NCBI RefSeq assembly: GCF_001420005.1
Contig: NZ_LJAK01000005.1
Span: 62,001 to 126,000, forward strand
Direction: 5' to 3'
Length of the DNA: 64,000 nucleotides
Origin: Loktanella sp. 3ANDIMAR09
Lineage (GTDB): Bacteria > Pseudomonadota > Alphaproteobacteria > Rhodobacterales > Rhodobacteraceae
Positions 30,380 to 39,412 of this stretch are shown here, piece by piece (position 1 is the first letter of the stretch; each line of letters starts with the position of its first letter). The notes below the pieces were generated by a model. It did no database searches and was not told the origin of the DNA. It was given only the letters and a program-made list of their open reading frames with translations. The translations under genes were made by a program, and so were the position numbers.

Positions 30380-31011
30380 TTTGCGGCCTCCTTGGCCTTT
30401 TCATCGCCCGGGATGATGTATTCCGCCCCCTCCCAGGGGGACATGAAATCAAACTGGCGGTATTCCTGCACGAGGCTCACGGGTTCGTAGACGACGCGCT
30501 TTTGCTTTTCGTCGTAACGTACCTCGGTGTAACCGGTGGTCGGGAAATCCTTGCGCAGCGGATGGCCGCGGAAACCGTAATCGGTCAGCAGGCGCCGCAG
30601 ATCGGGATGACCCGAAAACAGGATGCCGAACATGTCGAACACTTCGCGTTCGAACCAGTTGGCACTGGGATGCACGGAAATGATCGACGGCACCATGTCC
30701 TCTTCGCGGATGTCGACCTTCAGCCGGATCCGCTGGTTCTGATACATCGACAGCAAATGATAGACGACCTCGAACCGCTTGGGCCGCTGGGGATGATCCA
30801 CGGCCGTGATATCGACAAGTGTCGAAAACTTGCACGCCGGATCGTTTTTCAGAAACTCGACAAAGCCCACGATGTTTGCCACCGCGACCTTGATCGTCAG
30901 TTCACCAAAGGCCACGTCCCAGGACAACACGCAATCATTGCGTTTCAGTTCCAGGTGCTGGCCCAGTTCGCTCAGGGCTTGGGTCTGCGCGCTTGCAGGT
31001 GTCTGGCTCAT
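30376..31011 (-). CDS. nuoC: NADH-quinone oxidoreductase subunit C
   Basis: 211 aa from ATG 31011 ([11 protein letters not shown]), which overlaps the upstream stop by ATGA. The 30-kDa-type peripheral subunit of complex I. Motifs: [59 protein letters not shown] (given in part) and [15 protein letters not shown]. Separate from nuoD, as in Rhodobacterales and unlike the fused E. coli nuoCD. Confidence 0.97.
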   Translation of the reverse strand: MSQTPASAQTQALSELGQHLELKRNDCVLSWDVAFGELTIKVAVANIVGFVEFLKNDPACKFSTLVDITAVDHPQRPKRFEVVYHLLSMYQNQRIRLKVDIREEDMVPSIISVHPSANWFEREVFDMFGILFSGHPDLRRLLTDYGFRGHPLRKDFPTTGYTEVRYDEKQKRVVYEPVSLVQEYRQFDFMSPWEGAEYIIPGDEKAKEAAK

Positions 31012-31478
31012 GATAGGTTGCACTCCATCGCGGATGTGAGGTTTGTCCAGCCGCCGCCCATGACACGGACGTCGTTGACGTATTGATTGCCCTGCGCGTC
31101 CGCCACGTCGATCGTGACAGCGGTCAATGTCCCGCGGTCAGGCGACACCGGCGGCGCGGGGGCGTAGAAACTGAAATCGCGGCTTTCGCCGGGTGCAATC
31201 GCATCGGGGATATACGATCCGATGGCGTCGCTCAGGACGGTTTCGCCTGCGACACTGAAACCCCAGCCGATGCGGATGCCGTTGATGGGCCAGTCCAGAT
31301 CGTTCCTGACAGTGACCGCGATACGATGCGTTCCTGCTTCGGTCTGCACCAGCGCCGCGTTCTGCAACGGCACCTGTGCGGCCAGACAGGCCCGCCGGGC
31401 GTCATGCGCGGCACTGGCCTGCACTGCCACCGGCATCAGCGACACGGTGGTCGCGGACAGGATGGCCGCACGCAGCAT
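31008..31478 (-). CDS. Secreted protein inserted between nuoB and nuoC
   Basis: 156 aa from ATG 31478, sharing one base with the nuoB stop. Signal peptide [23 protein letters not shown]. The mature part is beta-rich: [26 protein letters not shown] and [20 protein letters not shown], resembling an immunoglobulin-like or FxLYD-type beta-sandwich, with three Cys. Periplasmic location is predicted. I do not know a function; 1-4 bp overlaps on both sides couple it to complex I synthesis. Confidence 0.72.
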   Translation of the reverse strand: MLRAAILSATTVSLMPVAVQASAAHDARRACLAAQVPLQNAALVQTEAGTHRIAVTVRNDLDWPINGIRIGWGFSVAGETVLSDAIGSYIPDAIAPGESRDFSFYAPAPPVSPDRGTLTAVTIDVADAQGNQYVNDVRVMGGGWTNLTSAMECNLS

Positions 31479-32011
31479 CAGCGAACGATTGTTCCGGTGC
31501 GGCGGATCTTGCGCTGCAATTGCAGGATACCATACAGCAGCGCCTCTGCCGTCGGCGGGCAGCCCGGCACATAGATATCGACCGGCACGATGCGGTCGCA
31601 TCCGCGCACCACGGAATAGCTGTAGTGATAATAGCCGCCGCCATTCGCACAGGACCCCATCGAGATCACATAGCGGGGTTCGGGCATCTGGTCATAGACC
31701 TTGCGCAGCGCGGGGGCCATCTTGTTGGTCAAAGTGCCGGCCACGATCATCAGGTCGGACTGTCTTGGGGATGCGCGCGGCGCTGTACCGAACCGTTCCA
31801 GATCGTAGCGCGGCATCGAGGTGTGCATCATCTCGACCGCGCAGCAGGCCAGACCGAATGTCATCCAGTGCAGCGATCCGGTGCGCGCCCAGTTGATCAT
31901 GTCCGCCGTCGAGGTCACGAGGAACCCCTTGTCGGTCAATTCCTTGTTCAGGGCCTGTGTGCCGACCTCGCGGTCGAAACCCGCATCGTTAACACCTGTC
32001 GCGATACCCAT
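31478..32011 (-). CDS. nuoB: NADH-quinone oxidoreductase subunit B
   Basis: 177 aa. Holds 4Fe-4S cluster N2, the last centre before quinone. Ligands are visible in [11 protein letters not shown] (tandem Cys), [20 protein letters not shown] and [18 protein letters not shown]. Gap of 122 bp to nuoA, the largest in the nuoA-D segment. Confidence 0.98.
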   Translation of the reverse strand: MGIATGVNDAGFDREVGTQALNKELTDKGFLVTSTADMINWARTGSLHWMTFGLACCAVEMMHTSMPRYDLERFGTAPRASPRQSDLMIVAGTLTNKMAPALRKVYDQMPEPRYVISMGSCANGGGYYHYSYSVVRGCDRIVPVDIYVPGCPPTAEALLYGILQLQRKIRRTGTIVR

Positions 32012-32133
32012 GGTCGCTCACTCCTGCCAGTAAGATCGTGCTGGGCACCCTCGCCCGTCATCCTTGGACCTATGACCAGCGCTGTCAGAGGTCAAGGCGA
32101 CACCCTGTCCTGCACCGGTCACTTGGGCCGGGA

Positions 32134-32499
32134 TCACTCCCAGTCCAGCGCGCCCTTTTTCCATTCGTAGGCGAAACCGGCGGTCAGCACCGCAAGGAAC
32201 ACCATCATCGACCAGAACGCCGTCATCGAGATATCCTGAAACGCCACCGCCCAGGGAAACAGGAACGCCACCTCGAGGTCGAAGATGATGAACAGGATCG
32301 ACACAAGGTAGAACCGCACGTCGAATTTCATCCGTGCGTCGTCAAAGGCATTGAACCCGCATTCGTAGGCCGACACCTTTTCGGGGTCCGGGTTGCGCAC
32401 GGCAACAACGGCAGCGGCCAGCATCAGGATCAGACCCAATGCAATGGCAAGACCCAGAAAGATCATGATCGGCAAATATTCGGACAGCAGAAATTCCAT
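32134..32499 (-). CDS. nuoA: NADH-quinone oxidoreductase subunit A
   Basis: 121 aa from ATG 32499 ([15 protein letters not shown]). Three-helix membrane subunit at the quinone site. Motifs: [21 protein letters not shown] (the loop with the conserved Cys) and [18 protein letters not shown]. First gene of the nuo locus; a promoter-like sequence lies upstream. Confidence 0.97.
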   Translation of the reverse strand: MEFLLSEYLPIMIFLGLAIALGLILMLAAAVVAVRNPDPEKVSAYECGFNAFDDARMKFDVRFYLVSILFIIFDLEVAFLFPWAVAFQDISMTAFWSMMVFLAVLTAGFAYEWKKGALDWE

Positions 32500-32549
32500 T
32501 GCGGAACGCCCCTTTGGCTTGCGGGCCACTGGCCCGGTTGGTTGGCAAG

Positions 32550-32578
32550 GGTTTAGTCGGCTGCCGGGACAGGGTCAA
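32550..32578 (-). promoter_or_regulatory. Possible sigma-70 promoter of the nuo locus
   Basis: On the minus strand, TTGACC (32578-32573) is followed after exactly 17 bp by TAAACC (32555-32550), 51 bp upstream of the nuoA start. A CGGGCC/GGCCCG hairpin lies in the leader (32522-32536). The -35 is close to consensus; the -10 is weak. Confidence 0.45.
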
Positions 32579-32619
32579 CTGCACCCGCCGCGCAAATTCC
32601 ATGCAGACCGCAACACGGC

Positions 32620-33276
32620 CTAGTTGTTCGGCAGTGGCCAAGGGGCGTAGAAATCCTGCGGATAAAACAGATCGGCGTCCTTCATCGCCACGGCCCAGGC
32701 AGGCCGCTGCGACAATCGGTCGATCCAGCCTGCCACACGGGGAAAAGGATCTAGTCGCACGAATTTCTGCCCCATGCCCACGGCCTGTGCCACACCGATA
32801 TCGGCGGCGGAAAACGTGCCCAGCATGTAATCATCCTGCGCCAGAACGTCCTCCAGCACGCCGATGGTCTTGGCCAGGCGCTTTGATTCCAGCTGCATGA
32901 TGATCGGGCTGCGCATGTGATCCTCGCGCAGCATCAGGTGCTGCTGGGTCAGATTTGCGCAGTGCTGGCTGATCGTTTCGGCGTAATGCACCCATTGCAG
33001 CCATTGCGCCCGCTGCGCATGCCCCGCGGGGCGGCCAAGGCTGTCGGGCGAAAACCGTTCGCACAATACCTCGGCGATGGCCCCGCTCTCGAACAAGGCA
33101 ACACCGTCGATTTCCAGCGCAGGCACACGGCCTGCGGGATTCAGCGACAGGTAGCCCGGTTCGCGCAGGCTCTTGTCCAGCGTGTAGTTCACCAGCGCAT
33201 AGTCCACGCCCAGCTCTTCCAGCAGCCACAGGGACCGGACAGACCGCGTGCCGGGGCTGTGATGCAGACGGATCAT
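32620..33276 (-). CDS. Glutathione S-transferase family protein
   Basis: 218 aa. N-terminal thioredoxin-like domain (IRLHHSPGTRSVRSLWLLEELGVDY, in parts; Ser in HSPGTRS is the likely glutathione-contacting residue; NPAGRVPALEIDG and LFESGAIAEVLCERF follow), then a helical C-terminal domain with LGTFSAADIGVAQAV. Cytosolic. Its ATG overlaps the mccA stop by 4 bp, so it is the last gene of the leucine-catabolism operon, where GST-like genes are often seen. Substrate unknown. Confidence 0.9.
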   Translation of the reverse strand: MIRLHHSPGTRSVRSLWLLEELGVDYALVNYTLDKSLREPGYLSLNPAGRVPALEIDGVALFESGAIAEVLCERFSPDSLGRPAGHAQRAQWLQWVHYAETISQHCANLTQQHLMLREDHMRSPIIMQLESKRLAKTIGVLEDVLAQDDYMLGTFSAADIGVAQAVGMGQKFVRLDPFPRVAGWIDRLSQRPAWAVAMKDADLFYPQDFYAPWPLPNN

Positions 33277-35195
33277 GACGGTTCCAGTGTGATCAGAGTG
33301 GCCTTGGCCTTGACCTGATCGCCGGGGGCTGCGGTCACGCTGGCCACGACCCCGTCACGCGGCGCGCGCAACACATGTTCCATCTTCATCGCCTCAAGGA
33401 CGGCCATCCGCGCGCCCTCCTGGACACTGTCACCGACCGCCACGGCGACCGATTGCACCAGACCCGGCATGGGTGCCAATACGGCGTCGCCGCCCGCCCC
33501 CGCACCCTGACGCGCCAGCGGATCGGGATGATCAAAGGTCACGGGATCACGACCAAAGACGGTAATCTGCCGTGCGTGAACCGCGACCTGCGGCATGCGC
33601 ATACCGTCACAGGTCCAACCCTCCGCGACCCGCCGCAGCATCACCGCCTCGCCCGCGACCTCTGCCGCGATCCCGTCGCGCTGAACGGTCAGCGCGACCT
33701 GCACATCGGCCTCGGCCAGCCGCAGGGTCACCAGATGGCGCAGGGGCTGCCAAAGCGTGAAACCGCCGTGTGGCACAGCCACATGCAGACCCGCCGCATG
33801 AACGGCAGCCAGTGCCGTATAGGCAGCCGTCGGCACAACCGCCGCCGTCAGGTCATCGTGCCGACCAATCAACCCGGTATCGACACGCCCTGCCACGAAA
33901 TCCTGCTGCGCCGCCAGCCGCTGCAAAAACCCCAGGTTCGTCATGCAACCCGCGACCTGCGTGTCGGCCAGCGCCCGCGACAACCGGCCCAATGCGGTCG
34001 CCCGGTCGGGGCCGTGACAGGTCACTTTGGCGATCATCGGATCATACCAGGGCGAAATCTCTGACCCTGCCGCGACCCCGCTGTCGATCCGGGCACCAGC
34101 GGGGAACTGCAAATGATCCAGCGTGCCTGTGGCGGGTAGGAAACCCGCAGGCACATCCTCTGCGTACAATCGCGCCTCGAAGGCATGGCCGGTTATGGTC
34201 AGATCCTCCTGCGCACAAGGCAGCGGCGCCCCCGCCGCCACGCGCAACTGCCAATCGACCAGATCCACCCCGGTGATCGCCTCTGTCACGGGGTGTTCGA
34301 CCTGCAACCGCGTGTTCATTTCCATGAACCAGAACCCATCCGGGCGCAGCCCGCCTGCCCCGTCCACGATGAATTCCACCGTGCCGGCACCGGCGTAGCC
34401 GATCGCGCGGGCTGCAGCCACCGCCGCATCGCCCATCGCAGCGCGCACCTGGGCGGTCATGTCGGGGGCGGGTGCCTCCTCGATGACCTTCTGGTGGCGG
34501 CGTTGCAGCGAACAGTCGCGCTCAAACAGATGCACCGCATCCTTGCCGTCACCAAAGACCTGAACCTCGATATGGCGCGGCTGCTGGATGTATTTCTCGA
34601 TCAAGACCCGCGCGTTGCCGAATGCCGTGCGCGCCTCGGCCTGCGCGCTGGCCAGCGCCTCGGCGAAATCGCCCGGGCTTTCGACCAGTCGCATCCCCTT
34701 GCCGCCGCCGCCTGCGACCGCCTTGATCAGCACCGGATAGCCGATGTCAGCCGCCTGCCCGGCCAGATGATCCGCGTCCTGATTGTCGCCCTGATAGCCC
34801 GGCACGACCGGCACACCTGCGTCGGCCATCAGGGTCTTGGCCGCGTCCTTGAGCCCCATCTTGCGGATCGCATCGGCGCTGGGACCGATGAATACCAGCC
34901 CCGCATCCACCACCGCATCCACGAAATCGGGGTTTTCCGACAGGAAACCATAGCCCGGATGGATCGCCTGCGCGCCCGTATCCCGTGCCGCCGCGATGAT
35001 CTGATCACCGCGCAGATAGCTGTCGGCCACGGGTGCAGGCCCCAGCCGCACGGCGCTATCGGCCATGCGCACATGCAGCGCGTCCGCGTCGGCGTCGGAA
35101 TAGACAGCCACCGTTTCGACACCCAGCGCACGCGCCGTGCGCATGATCCGGCAGGCAATTTCGCCCCGGTTGGCGATCAGGATACGGGTGAACAT
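33273..35195 (-). CDS. mccA: Methylcrotonyl-CoA carboxylase, biotin carboxylase/carrier subunit
   Basis: 640 aa. Carboxylates biotin and carries it for conversion of 3-methylcrotonyl-CoA to 3-methylglutaconyl-CoA in leucine degradation. Biotin carboxylase domain: ILIANRGEIACRIMRTA, ATP loop IKAVAGGGGKGMRLVE, HIEVQVFGDG, FMEMNTRLQVEHPVTEAITG. C-terminal biotinyl domain around residues 565-640 with VLEAMKMEHVLRAP; Lys of MKM is the biotin site. Called mccA rather than accC/pccA because of the neighbouring ivd and mccB. Starts 3 bp after mccB. Confidence 0.92.
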   Translation of the reverse strand: MFTRILIANRGEIACRIMRTARALGVETVAVYSDADADALHVRMADSAVRLGPAPVADSYLRGDQIIAAARDTGAQAIHPGYGFLSENPDFVDAVVDAGLVFIGPSADAIRKMGLKDAAKTLMADAGVPVVPGYQGDNQDADHLAGQAADIGYPVLIKAVAGGGGKGMRLVESPGDFAEALASAQAEARTAFGNARVLIEKYIQQPRHIEVQVFGDGKDAVHLFERDCSLQRRHQKVIEEAPAPDMTAQVRAAMGDAAVAAARAIGYAGAGTVEFIVDGAGGLRPDGFWFMEMNTRLQVEHPVTEAITGVDLVDWQLRVAAGAPLPCAQEDLTITGHAFEARLYAEDVPAGFLPATGTLDHLQFPAGARIDSGVAAGSEISPWYDPMIAKVTCHGPDRATALGRLSRALADTQVAGCMTNLGFLQRLAAQQDFVAGRVDTGLIGRHDDLTAAVVPTAAYTALAAVHAAGLHVAVPHGGFTLWQPLRHLVTLRLAEADVQVALTVQRDGIAAEVAGEAVMLRRVAEGWTCDGMRMPQVAVHARQITVFGRDPVTFDHPDPLARQGAGAGGDAVLAPMPGLVQSVAVAVGDSVQEGARMAVLEAMKMEHVLRAPRDGVVASVTAAPGDQVKAKATLITLEPS

Positions 35196-35198
35196 GGC

Positions 35199-36758
35199 TT
35201 ACATCCTGAACACGCCGAAACGTGTCTCCTCTACAGGCGCATTGCAGCTGGCAGCCAGCGAAAGCGCCAGCACGGCGCGGCTGTCGCGCGGGTCGATCAC
35301 ACCGTCGTCCCACAGCCGGGCCGAAGCATACAGAGGGTGCGACTGCCGCGCGAACTGGTCGATCGTCGGCTGTTTGAAGGCGGTCTCTTCTTCTGCGGAC
35401 CACGCCTCGCCGCGCCGTTCCTTGGCGTCACGTGTCACGGTCGCCAGCACACCCGCCGCCTGTTCGCCGCCCATGACGGCGGTGCGCGATGTGGGCCAGG
35501 TCCACATGAAATCAGGCGAATAGGCACGCCCCGCCATGCCATAGTTGCCCGCGCCATAGCTGCCGCCCACCACAAGCGTGATCTTTGGCACGCGGGTTGT
35601 GGCGACAGCCGTGACCATCTTGGCACCGTGGCGCGCGATCCCCTCGTTTTCATACTGCTGACCCACCATGAACCCGGTGATGTTTTGCAGGAAAATCAGC
35701 GGGATCTTGCGCTGGCTGCACAGTTCGACGAAATGGGCACCCTTTTGCGCGGCCTCGGAAAACAGCACCCCGTTGTTGGCGACAATCCCGCAGGGCCAAC
35801 CGTCGATATGGGCAAAGCCCGTGACCAGCGTGTCCCCGAACCGCGCCTTGAATTCATCAAAGTCGGACCCGTCCACGATGCGGCGAATGACCTCTCGGAT
35901 GTCATAAGGCGTGCGCAAATCAGCGGGCACCACGTCGAACAGCGTCGCGGGGTCCTCAATGGGTGGACGGGGTGCGATCCTCTGAACCGTGCCGTGATTA
36001 CCCAGCGCGCAGGAGGCGACCGCCTGCCGTGCCAATGCCAGCGCATGGGCGTCATCCTCTGCCAGATAATCGGCCACACCGGACAGGCGCGTGTGCACGT
36101 CGCCGCCGCCCAGATCCTCGGCGCTGACGACCTCGCCTGTCGCGGCCTTGACCAGTGGCGGACCAGCCAGAAAAATCGTCCCCTGATCGCGCACGATGAT
36201 CGACACATCGGCCATCGCGGGCACATAGGCCCCACCCGCCGTGCAGGACCCCATCACCACGGCAATCTGCGGTATCCCCGCCGCCGACATATTCGCCTGA
36301 TTATAGAAAATACGGCCAAAGTGGTCGCGGTCGGGAAACACCTCGTCCTGTTGCGGCAGGTTCGCCCCGCCACTGTCCACGAGGTAGACGCAAGGAAGAC
36401 GGCAGGCGGCCGCGATTTCCTGCGCGCGCAGATGCTTTTTCACGCTGATCGGGAAATAGGTGCCGCCCTTTACGGTGGCATCGTTGCACACGACCATGAC
36501 CTGCTGCCCATGCACCCGCCCCACGCCCGCGATCACACCCGCACCGGGGGCAGCATCGTCATACATCCCGTGCGCCGCTGTCGCCCCGATTTCCAGAAAC
36601 GGTGCACCGGGATCCAGCAGTCCGGCGACCCGGTCGCGCGGCAGCATCTTGCCCCGGCTGACATGGCGTTCGCGCGACCGCGCCCCGCCGCCCGCCACTG
36701 CGTGCTGAGCTGCCTGCGCCACCAGCGCCAGCGCCTCTTCGTGTGCCTGTCGTGTCAT
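35199..36758 (-). CDS. mccB: Methylcrotonyl-CoA carboxylase, carboxyltransferase subunit
   Basis: 519 aa from ATG 36758, which overlaps the upstream stop by ATGA. Transfers the carboxyl group to 3-methylcrotonyl-CoA. Motifs: [78 protein letters not shown] and [22 protein letters not shown] (in parts). The N-terminus is a little shorter than in typical family members (about 535 aa). The GANLPxQ and [10 protein letters not shown] forms favour MccB over propionyl-CoA carboxylase. Confidence 0.93.
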   Translation of the reverse strand: MTRQAHEEALALVAQAAQHAVAGGGARSRERHVSRGKMLPRDRVAGLLDPGAPFLEIGATAAHGMYDDAAPGAGVIAGVGRVHGQQVMVVCNDATVKGGTYFPISVKKHLRAQEIAAACRLPCVYLVDSGGANLPQQDEVFPDRDHFGRIFYNQANMSAAGIPQIAVVMGSCTAGGAYVPAMADVSIIVRDQGTIFLAGPPLVKAATGEVVSAEDLGGGDVHTRLSGVADYLAEDDAHALALARQAVASCALGNHGTVQRIAPRPPIEDPATLFDVVPADLRTPYDIREVIRRIVDGSDFDEFKARFGDTLVTGFAHIDGWPCGIVANNGVLFSEAAQKGAHFVELCSQRKIPLIFLQNITGFMVGQQYENEGIARHGAKMVTAVATTRVPKITLVVGGSYGAGNYGMAGRAYSPDFMWTWPTSRTAVMGGEQAAGVLATVTRDAKERRGEAWSAEEETAFKQPTIDQFARQSHPLYASARLWDDGVIDPRDSRAVLALSLAASCNAPVEETRFGVFRM

Positions 36759-37258
36759 TGTAGCCCGTCCATGCCATCGCGCAGCACAAAGGTCTGTTCT
36801 GCCGTCAAACCCATCAGGCACTGGATCGTGGCCGGTCCACCGCCTGTCCCGCCGCCCCATTTCGCCCGTTCGAAGTCGCACCGCGCATCGCGGTAGCCGA
36901 TCCAAGCGCGTTGCATATCGCGCAGCGCATCGGATTGGACGGGCAGATTCATCCCCTCGGATGCGGCGAATGCATCGCTTTCGGTGTAGATTACCATCAA
37001 TGCGGCATAGGCCTCGTTCAGGGCGTCATCCCAGAATTGCCGTTCCCGGTCCAAGCAGCCGCCCATGCCCACGGTCGTATCACCGCCGGGCGTGTCGACC
37101 ATGCAGGCACCGGCAGAGGCACCGACACACCCCAGACGGTCCAGCCCGGTGACGGTGGCCAGACAGGACTGCGTCGCCTGATCGGAATAGACCAGATCCT
37201 GCGCGGATGCAGCCGTGGCCCCCGACAGCGCCACAGCGCAGATGGAGAAAAATCTCAT
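36755..37258 (-). CDS. LprI/DUF1311-type secreted protein
   Basis: 167 aa from ATG 37258. Signal peptide [20 protein letters not shown]. The mature part shows the lysozyme-inhibitor LprI N-terminal-type pattern: [21 protein letters not shown], then [27 protein letters not shown] with paired Cys and a final [15 protein letters not shown]. Predicted periplasmic. It lies between ivd and mccB with 4-bp overlaps on both sides, an unexpected place for such a protein. A real lysozyme-inhibitor role is not shown. Confidence 0.8.
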   Translation of the reverse strand: MRFFSICAVALSGATAASAQDLVYSDQATQSCLATVTGLDRLGCVGASAGACMVDTPGGDTTVGMGGCLDRERQFWDDALNEAYAALMVIYTESDAFAASEGMNLPVQSDALRDMQRAWIGYRDARCDFERAKWGGGTGGGPATIQCLMGLTAEQTFVLRDGMDGLQ

Positions 37259-37542
37259 GCGTCGGGTCCTTTGGCATCGCGGATCAGTCCGCCACGGGGT
37301 CCTGCGGGATAGACAAAACTGTCGCCCCCCGAATGCGTGCAGATCACGGTCAGGCGCACTTCGCCCACACCCGGCGTCGCCAGACAATCGGTCATGGCCG
37401 CCCCCGCCGGAGCCTCTGACACATAGCGGGCCGCATAGCGTGTGATGATATCCGTCTCGGTCACCGGCTGGCCCAGCTGGAATCCAACGTATCCCATCGC
37501 AAGCGTCAGGGCCGCCACGGGCAGGAACAGCAACCTGTTCAC
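37255..37542 (-). CDS. Small membrane-anchored or secreted protein, unknown function
   Basis: 95 aa. N-terminal hydrophobic segment (LLFLPVAALTLAMGYVGFQLG, in parts) acts as a signal anchor or signal peptide; no lipobox. The mature part has two Cys (TDCLATPG, VICTHSGG) likely to form a disulfide, and a Gly/Pro-rich end. ATGA overlaps with ivd upstream and with the LprI-like gene downstream couple all three. No family recognised. Confidence 0.68.
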   Translation of the reverse strand: MNRLLFLPVAALTLAMGYVGFQLGQPVTETDIITRYAARYVSEAPAGAAMTDCLATPGVGEVRLTVICTHSGGDSFVYPAGPRGGLIRDAKGPDA

Positions 37543-38702
37543 CCCATCGCCTTCATCAATTCGCGCCCGACCAGCATCCGGCGAATCTCGGACGTGCCGG
37601 CGCCGATCTCCATCAGCTTGGCATCGCGGAACAGGCGGGCCACAGGGGCATCGGCCATAAAGCCGGCCCCTCCCATCGCCTGCACGGCCTGATGCGCCTG
37701 CACCATCGCCTGTTCAGAGGCATAAAGACAGCAGGCCGCCGCGTCCTGCCGCGTGACGGTGCCACGGTCACAGGCGCGCGCGACCTCATAGACATAGGCG
37801 CGGGCCGAATTCATCGCCGTGTACATATCCGCGATCTTGCCCTGCATCAGCTGGAACGACCCGATGGGCTGTCCGAACTGCTTGCGCTGCGCGAGATAGG
37901 GCATGATTTCATCCAGACAGGCGGCCATGATGCCCAGCCCGATCCCCGCCAGCACAACGCGCTCGTAATCCAGCCCCGACATCAACACGGCCACGCCGCG
38001 CCCTTCTTCGCCGACCACGTTGTCGAACGGCACCTGCACATCATCGAACACCAGCTCGGCCGTGTTCGATCCGCGCATCCCCAGCTTGTCGAAATGCGCG
38101 CTGGTGCTGAAACCGGTCATGTCCTTTTCAATGAGGAACGCCGTGATGCCCTTGGACCCTGCGTCCTTGTCGGTCTTGGCATAAACCAGCAGCGTATCGG
38201 CGTCAGGGCCGTTGGTGATCCAGTATTTCGTGCCGTTCAGACGGTAATGATCGTTCCGCTTTTCCGCGCTCAGCGTCATCGACACCACGTCAGACCCCGA
38301 CCCCGCCTCGCTCATCGCCAATGCGCCGACGTGTTCGCCGCTCACCAGCTTGGGCAGGTATTTCGCCCGCTGCGCGTCGGTCCCGTTCAGCTTGATCTGG
38401 TTCACGCACAGGTTGGAATGCGCACCATAGGACAGGCTGACCGAGGCACTGGCCCGCGCGATTTCCTCGATCGCGACCGTATGCGCGAGGTAAGACATGC
38501 CCGCCCCGCCGTATTCCTCTGATACCGTGACACCCAACAGGCCCAGATCACCCATTTCGCGCCACAGCGCGGATGGAAAGGCGTTGTCACGGTCAATGTC
38601 GGCGGCCATCGGTTTGACACGGGTCTGCGCCCAGTCGTGCACCATGTCACGCAGGGCGTTCACATCCTCGCCCAGATCAAAAGTCATCGACGCGTTGAAC
38701 AT
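37539..38702 (-). CDS. ivd: Isovaleryl-CoA dehydrogenase
   Basis: 387 aa from ATG 38702 (MFNASMTFDLGEDV), with AAGGGA upstream; an in-frame ATG 30 bp earlier lies inside the operator palindrome and is less likely. FAD enzyme oxidising isovaleryl-CoA to 3-methylcrotonyl-CoA in leucine breakdown. Motifs: LGVTVSEEYGGAGMSYLAH, LAMSEAGSGSDVVSM, KYWITNGPDADTLLVYAKT, KLGMRGSNTAELVFDDV, the catalytic Glu in GLDYERVVLAGIG, and QAMGGAGFMADAP. First gene of the operon ivd / two small genes / mccB / mccA / GST. Confidence 0.94.
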   Translation of the reverse strand: MFNASMTFDLGEDVNALRDMVHDWAQTRVKPMAADIDRDNAFPSALWREMGDLGLLGVTVSEEYGGAGMSYLAHTVAIEEIARASASVSLSYGAHSNLCVNQIKLNGTDAQRAKYLPKLVSGEHVGALAMSEAGSGSDVVSMTLSAEKRNDHYRLNGTKYWITNGPDADTLLVYAKTDKDAGSKGITAFLIEKDMTGFSTSAHFDKLGMRGSNTAELVFDDVQVPFDNVVGEEGRGVAVLMSGLDYERVVLAGIGLGIMAACLDEIMPYLAQRKQFGQPIGSFQLMQGKIADMYTAMNSARAYVYEVARACDRGTVTRQDAAACCLYASEQAMVQAHQAVQAMGGAGFMADAPVARLFRDAKLMEIGAGTSEIRRMLVGRELMKAMG

Positions 38703-38715
38703 GGCTTGTCCCTTT

Positions 38716-38762
38716 ATTGAACACTTGTTCAATTCCTAATCCAGCGCCCCCACTCCGGTCAA
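38716..38762 (-). promoter_or_regulatory. ivd promoter with TetR-type palindromic operator
   Basis: ATTGAAC (38716-38722) and GTTCAAT (38727-38733) form a perfect 7-bp inverted repeat around ACTT, the size and shape typical of TetR-family operators. On the minus strand a possible -35 TTGACC (38762-38757) and a weak -10 (38739-38734) precede it with 17-bp spacing, so a bound repressor would cover the transcription start. No cognate regulator gene is next to it. Confidence 0.55.
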
Positions 38763-38790
38763 GCGCCTTGCCCTTTTCACCCTGCACCAT

Positions 38791-39258
38791 ATGTCGCACC
38801 TCATGAAACATATTCTCACCGCCGCCCTGCTCACCCTGCCCGCAACCGCCCATGCAGAAGAAGTCGGCAAGGTCGGCGTCGACTGGGTCGGCAACGACAT
38901 CATCATTGAGGCGCTGACCGACCCCGAGGTGCAGGGCGTCACCTGCCACCTGGCCTATTTCGAACGGTCAATCATCGACCGGCTGTCCAACGGCAACTGG
39001 TTCGAGGACCCGTCCAACGCGTCCATCGCCTGTCGCCAGACCGGCCCCATCGTGATCGGTGACATCGACCGCAGCGACGACGGCGAAAACGTTTTCCGCG
39101 AACGCCAGTCGGTGCTGCTGAAATCCCTGCGCGTCAAACGCATCTTTGACGAGGCGAACAACACCCTGATCTACCTCGCCCACGCGACAGAGCTGACCCA
39201 GGGGTCCGCCAAAATGTCGATCTCGACCGTGCCGCTGTATGTGCCGGTGGCCGAGTAA
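38791..39258 (+). CDS. creA: CreA-family periplasmic protein
   Basis: 155 aa. Signal peptide MSHLMKHILTAALLTLPATAHA; an alternative ATG is at 38803. The mature sequence is nearly all CreA family: EVGKVGVDWVGNDIIIEAL, VQGVTCHLAYFERSIIDRL, NWFEDPSNASIACRQTGPI and KSLRVKRIFDEANNTLIYLAH (in parts). The name is historical and the function is not established. Divergent from ivd. Confidence 0.93.
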   Translation: MSHLMKHILTAALLTLPATAHAEEVGKVGVDWVGNDIIIEALTDPEVQGVTCHLAYFERSIIDRLSNGNWFEDPSNASIACRQTGPIVIGDIDRSDDGENVFRERQSVLLKSLRVKRIFDEANNTLIYLAHATELTQGSAKMSISTVPLYVPVAE

Positions 39259-39412
39259 GTGTCCGGCTTCTTTCCATGCATATGACATCAGCGTCATTGC
39301 GGTAATCTCAGTCGCGCGACAGCCTATGAACTGAAGCCAATCATTCGGGTCGCAGCGTATTGCCGGTTTGAACCCAATGTTGCGGATGCTGCACTTACCA
39401 CGAATGACGACT

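Noticed and set aside
34185-36896. A 903-residue plus-strand open frame opposite mccA and mccB
   Set aside because: Antisense shadow of two conserved carboxylase genes; sequence is His/Arg/Ala-rich with no recognisable fold.
38791-39258. CreA as a transcriptional regulator
   Set aside because: It has a signal peptide and no DNA-binding motif; the gene name is historical.
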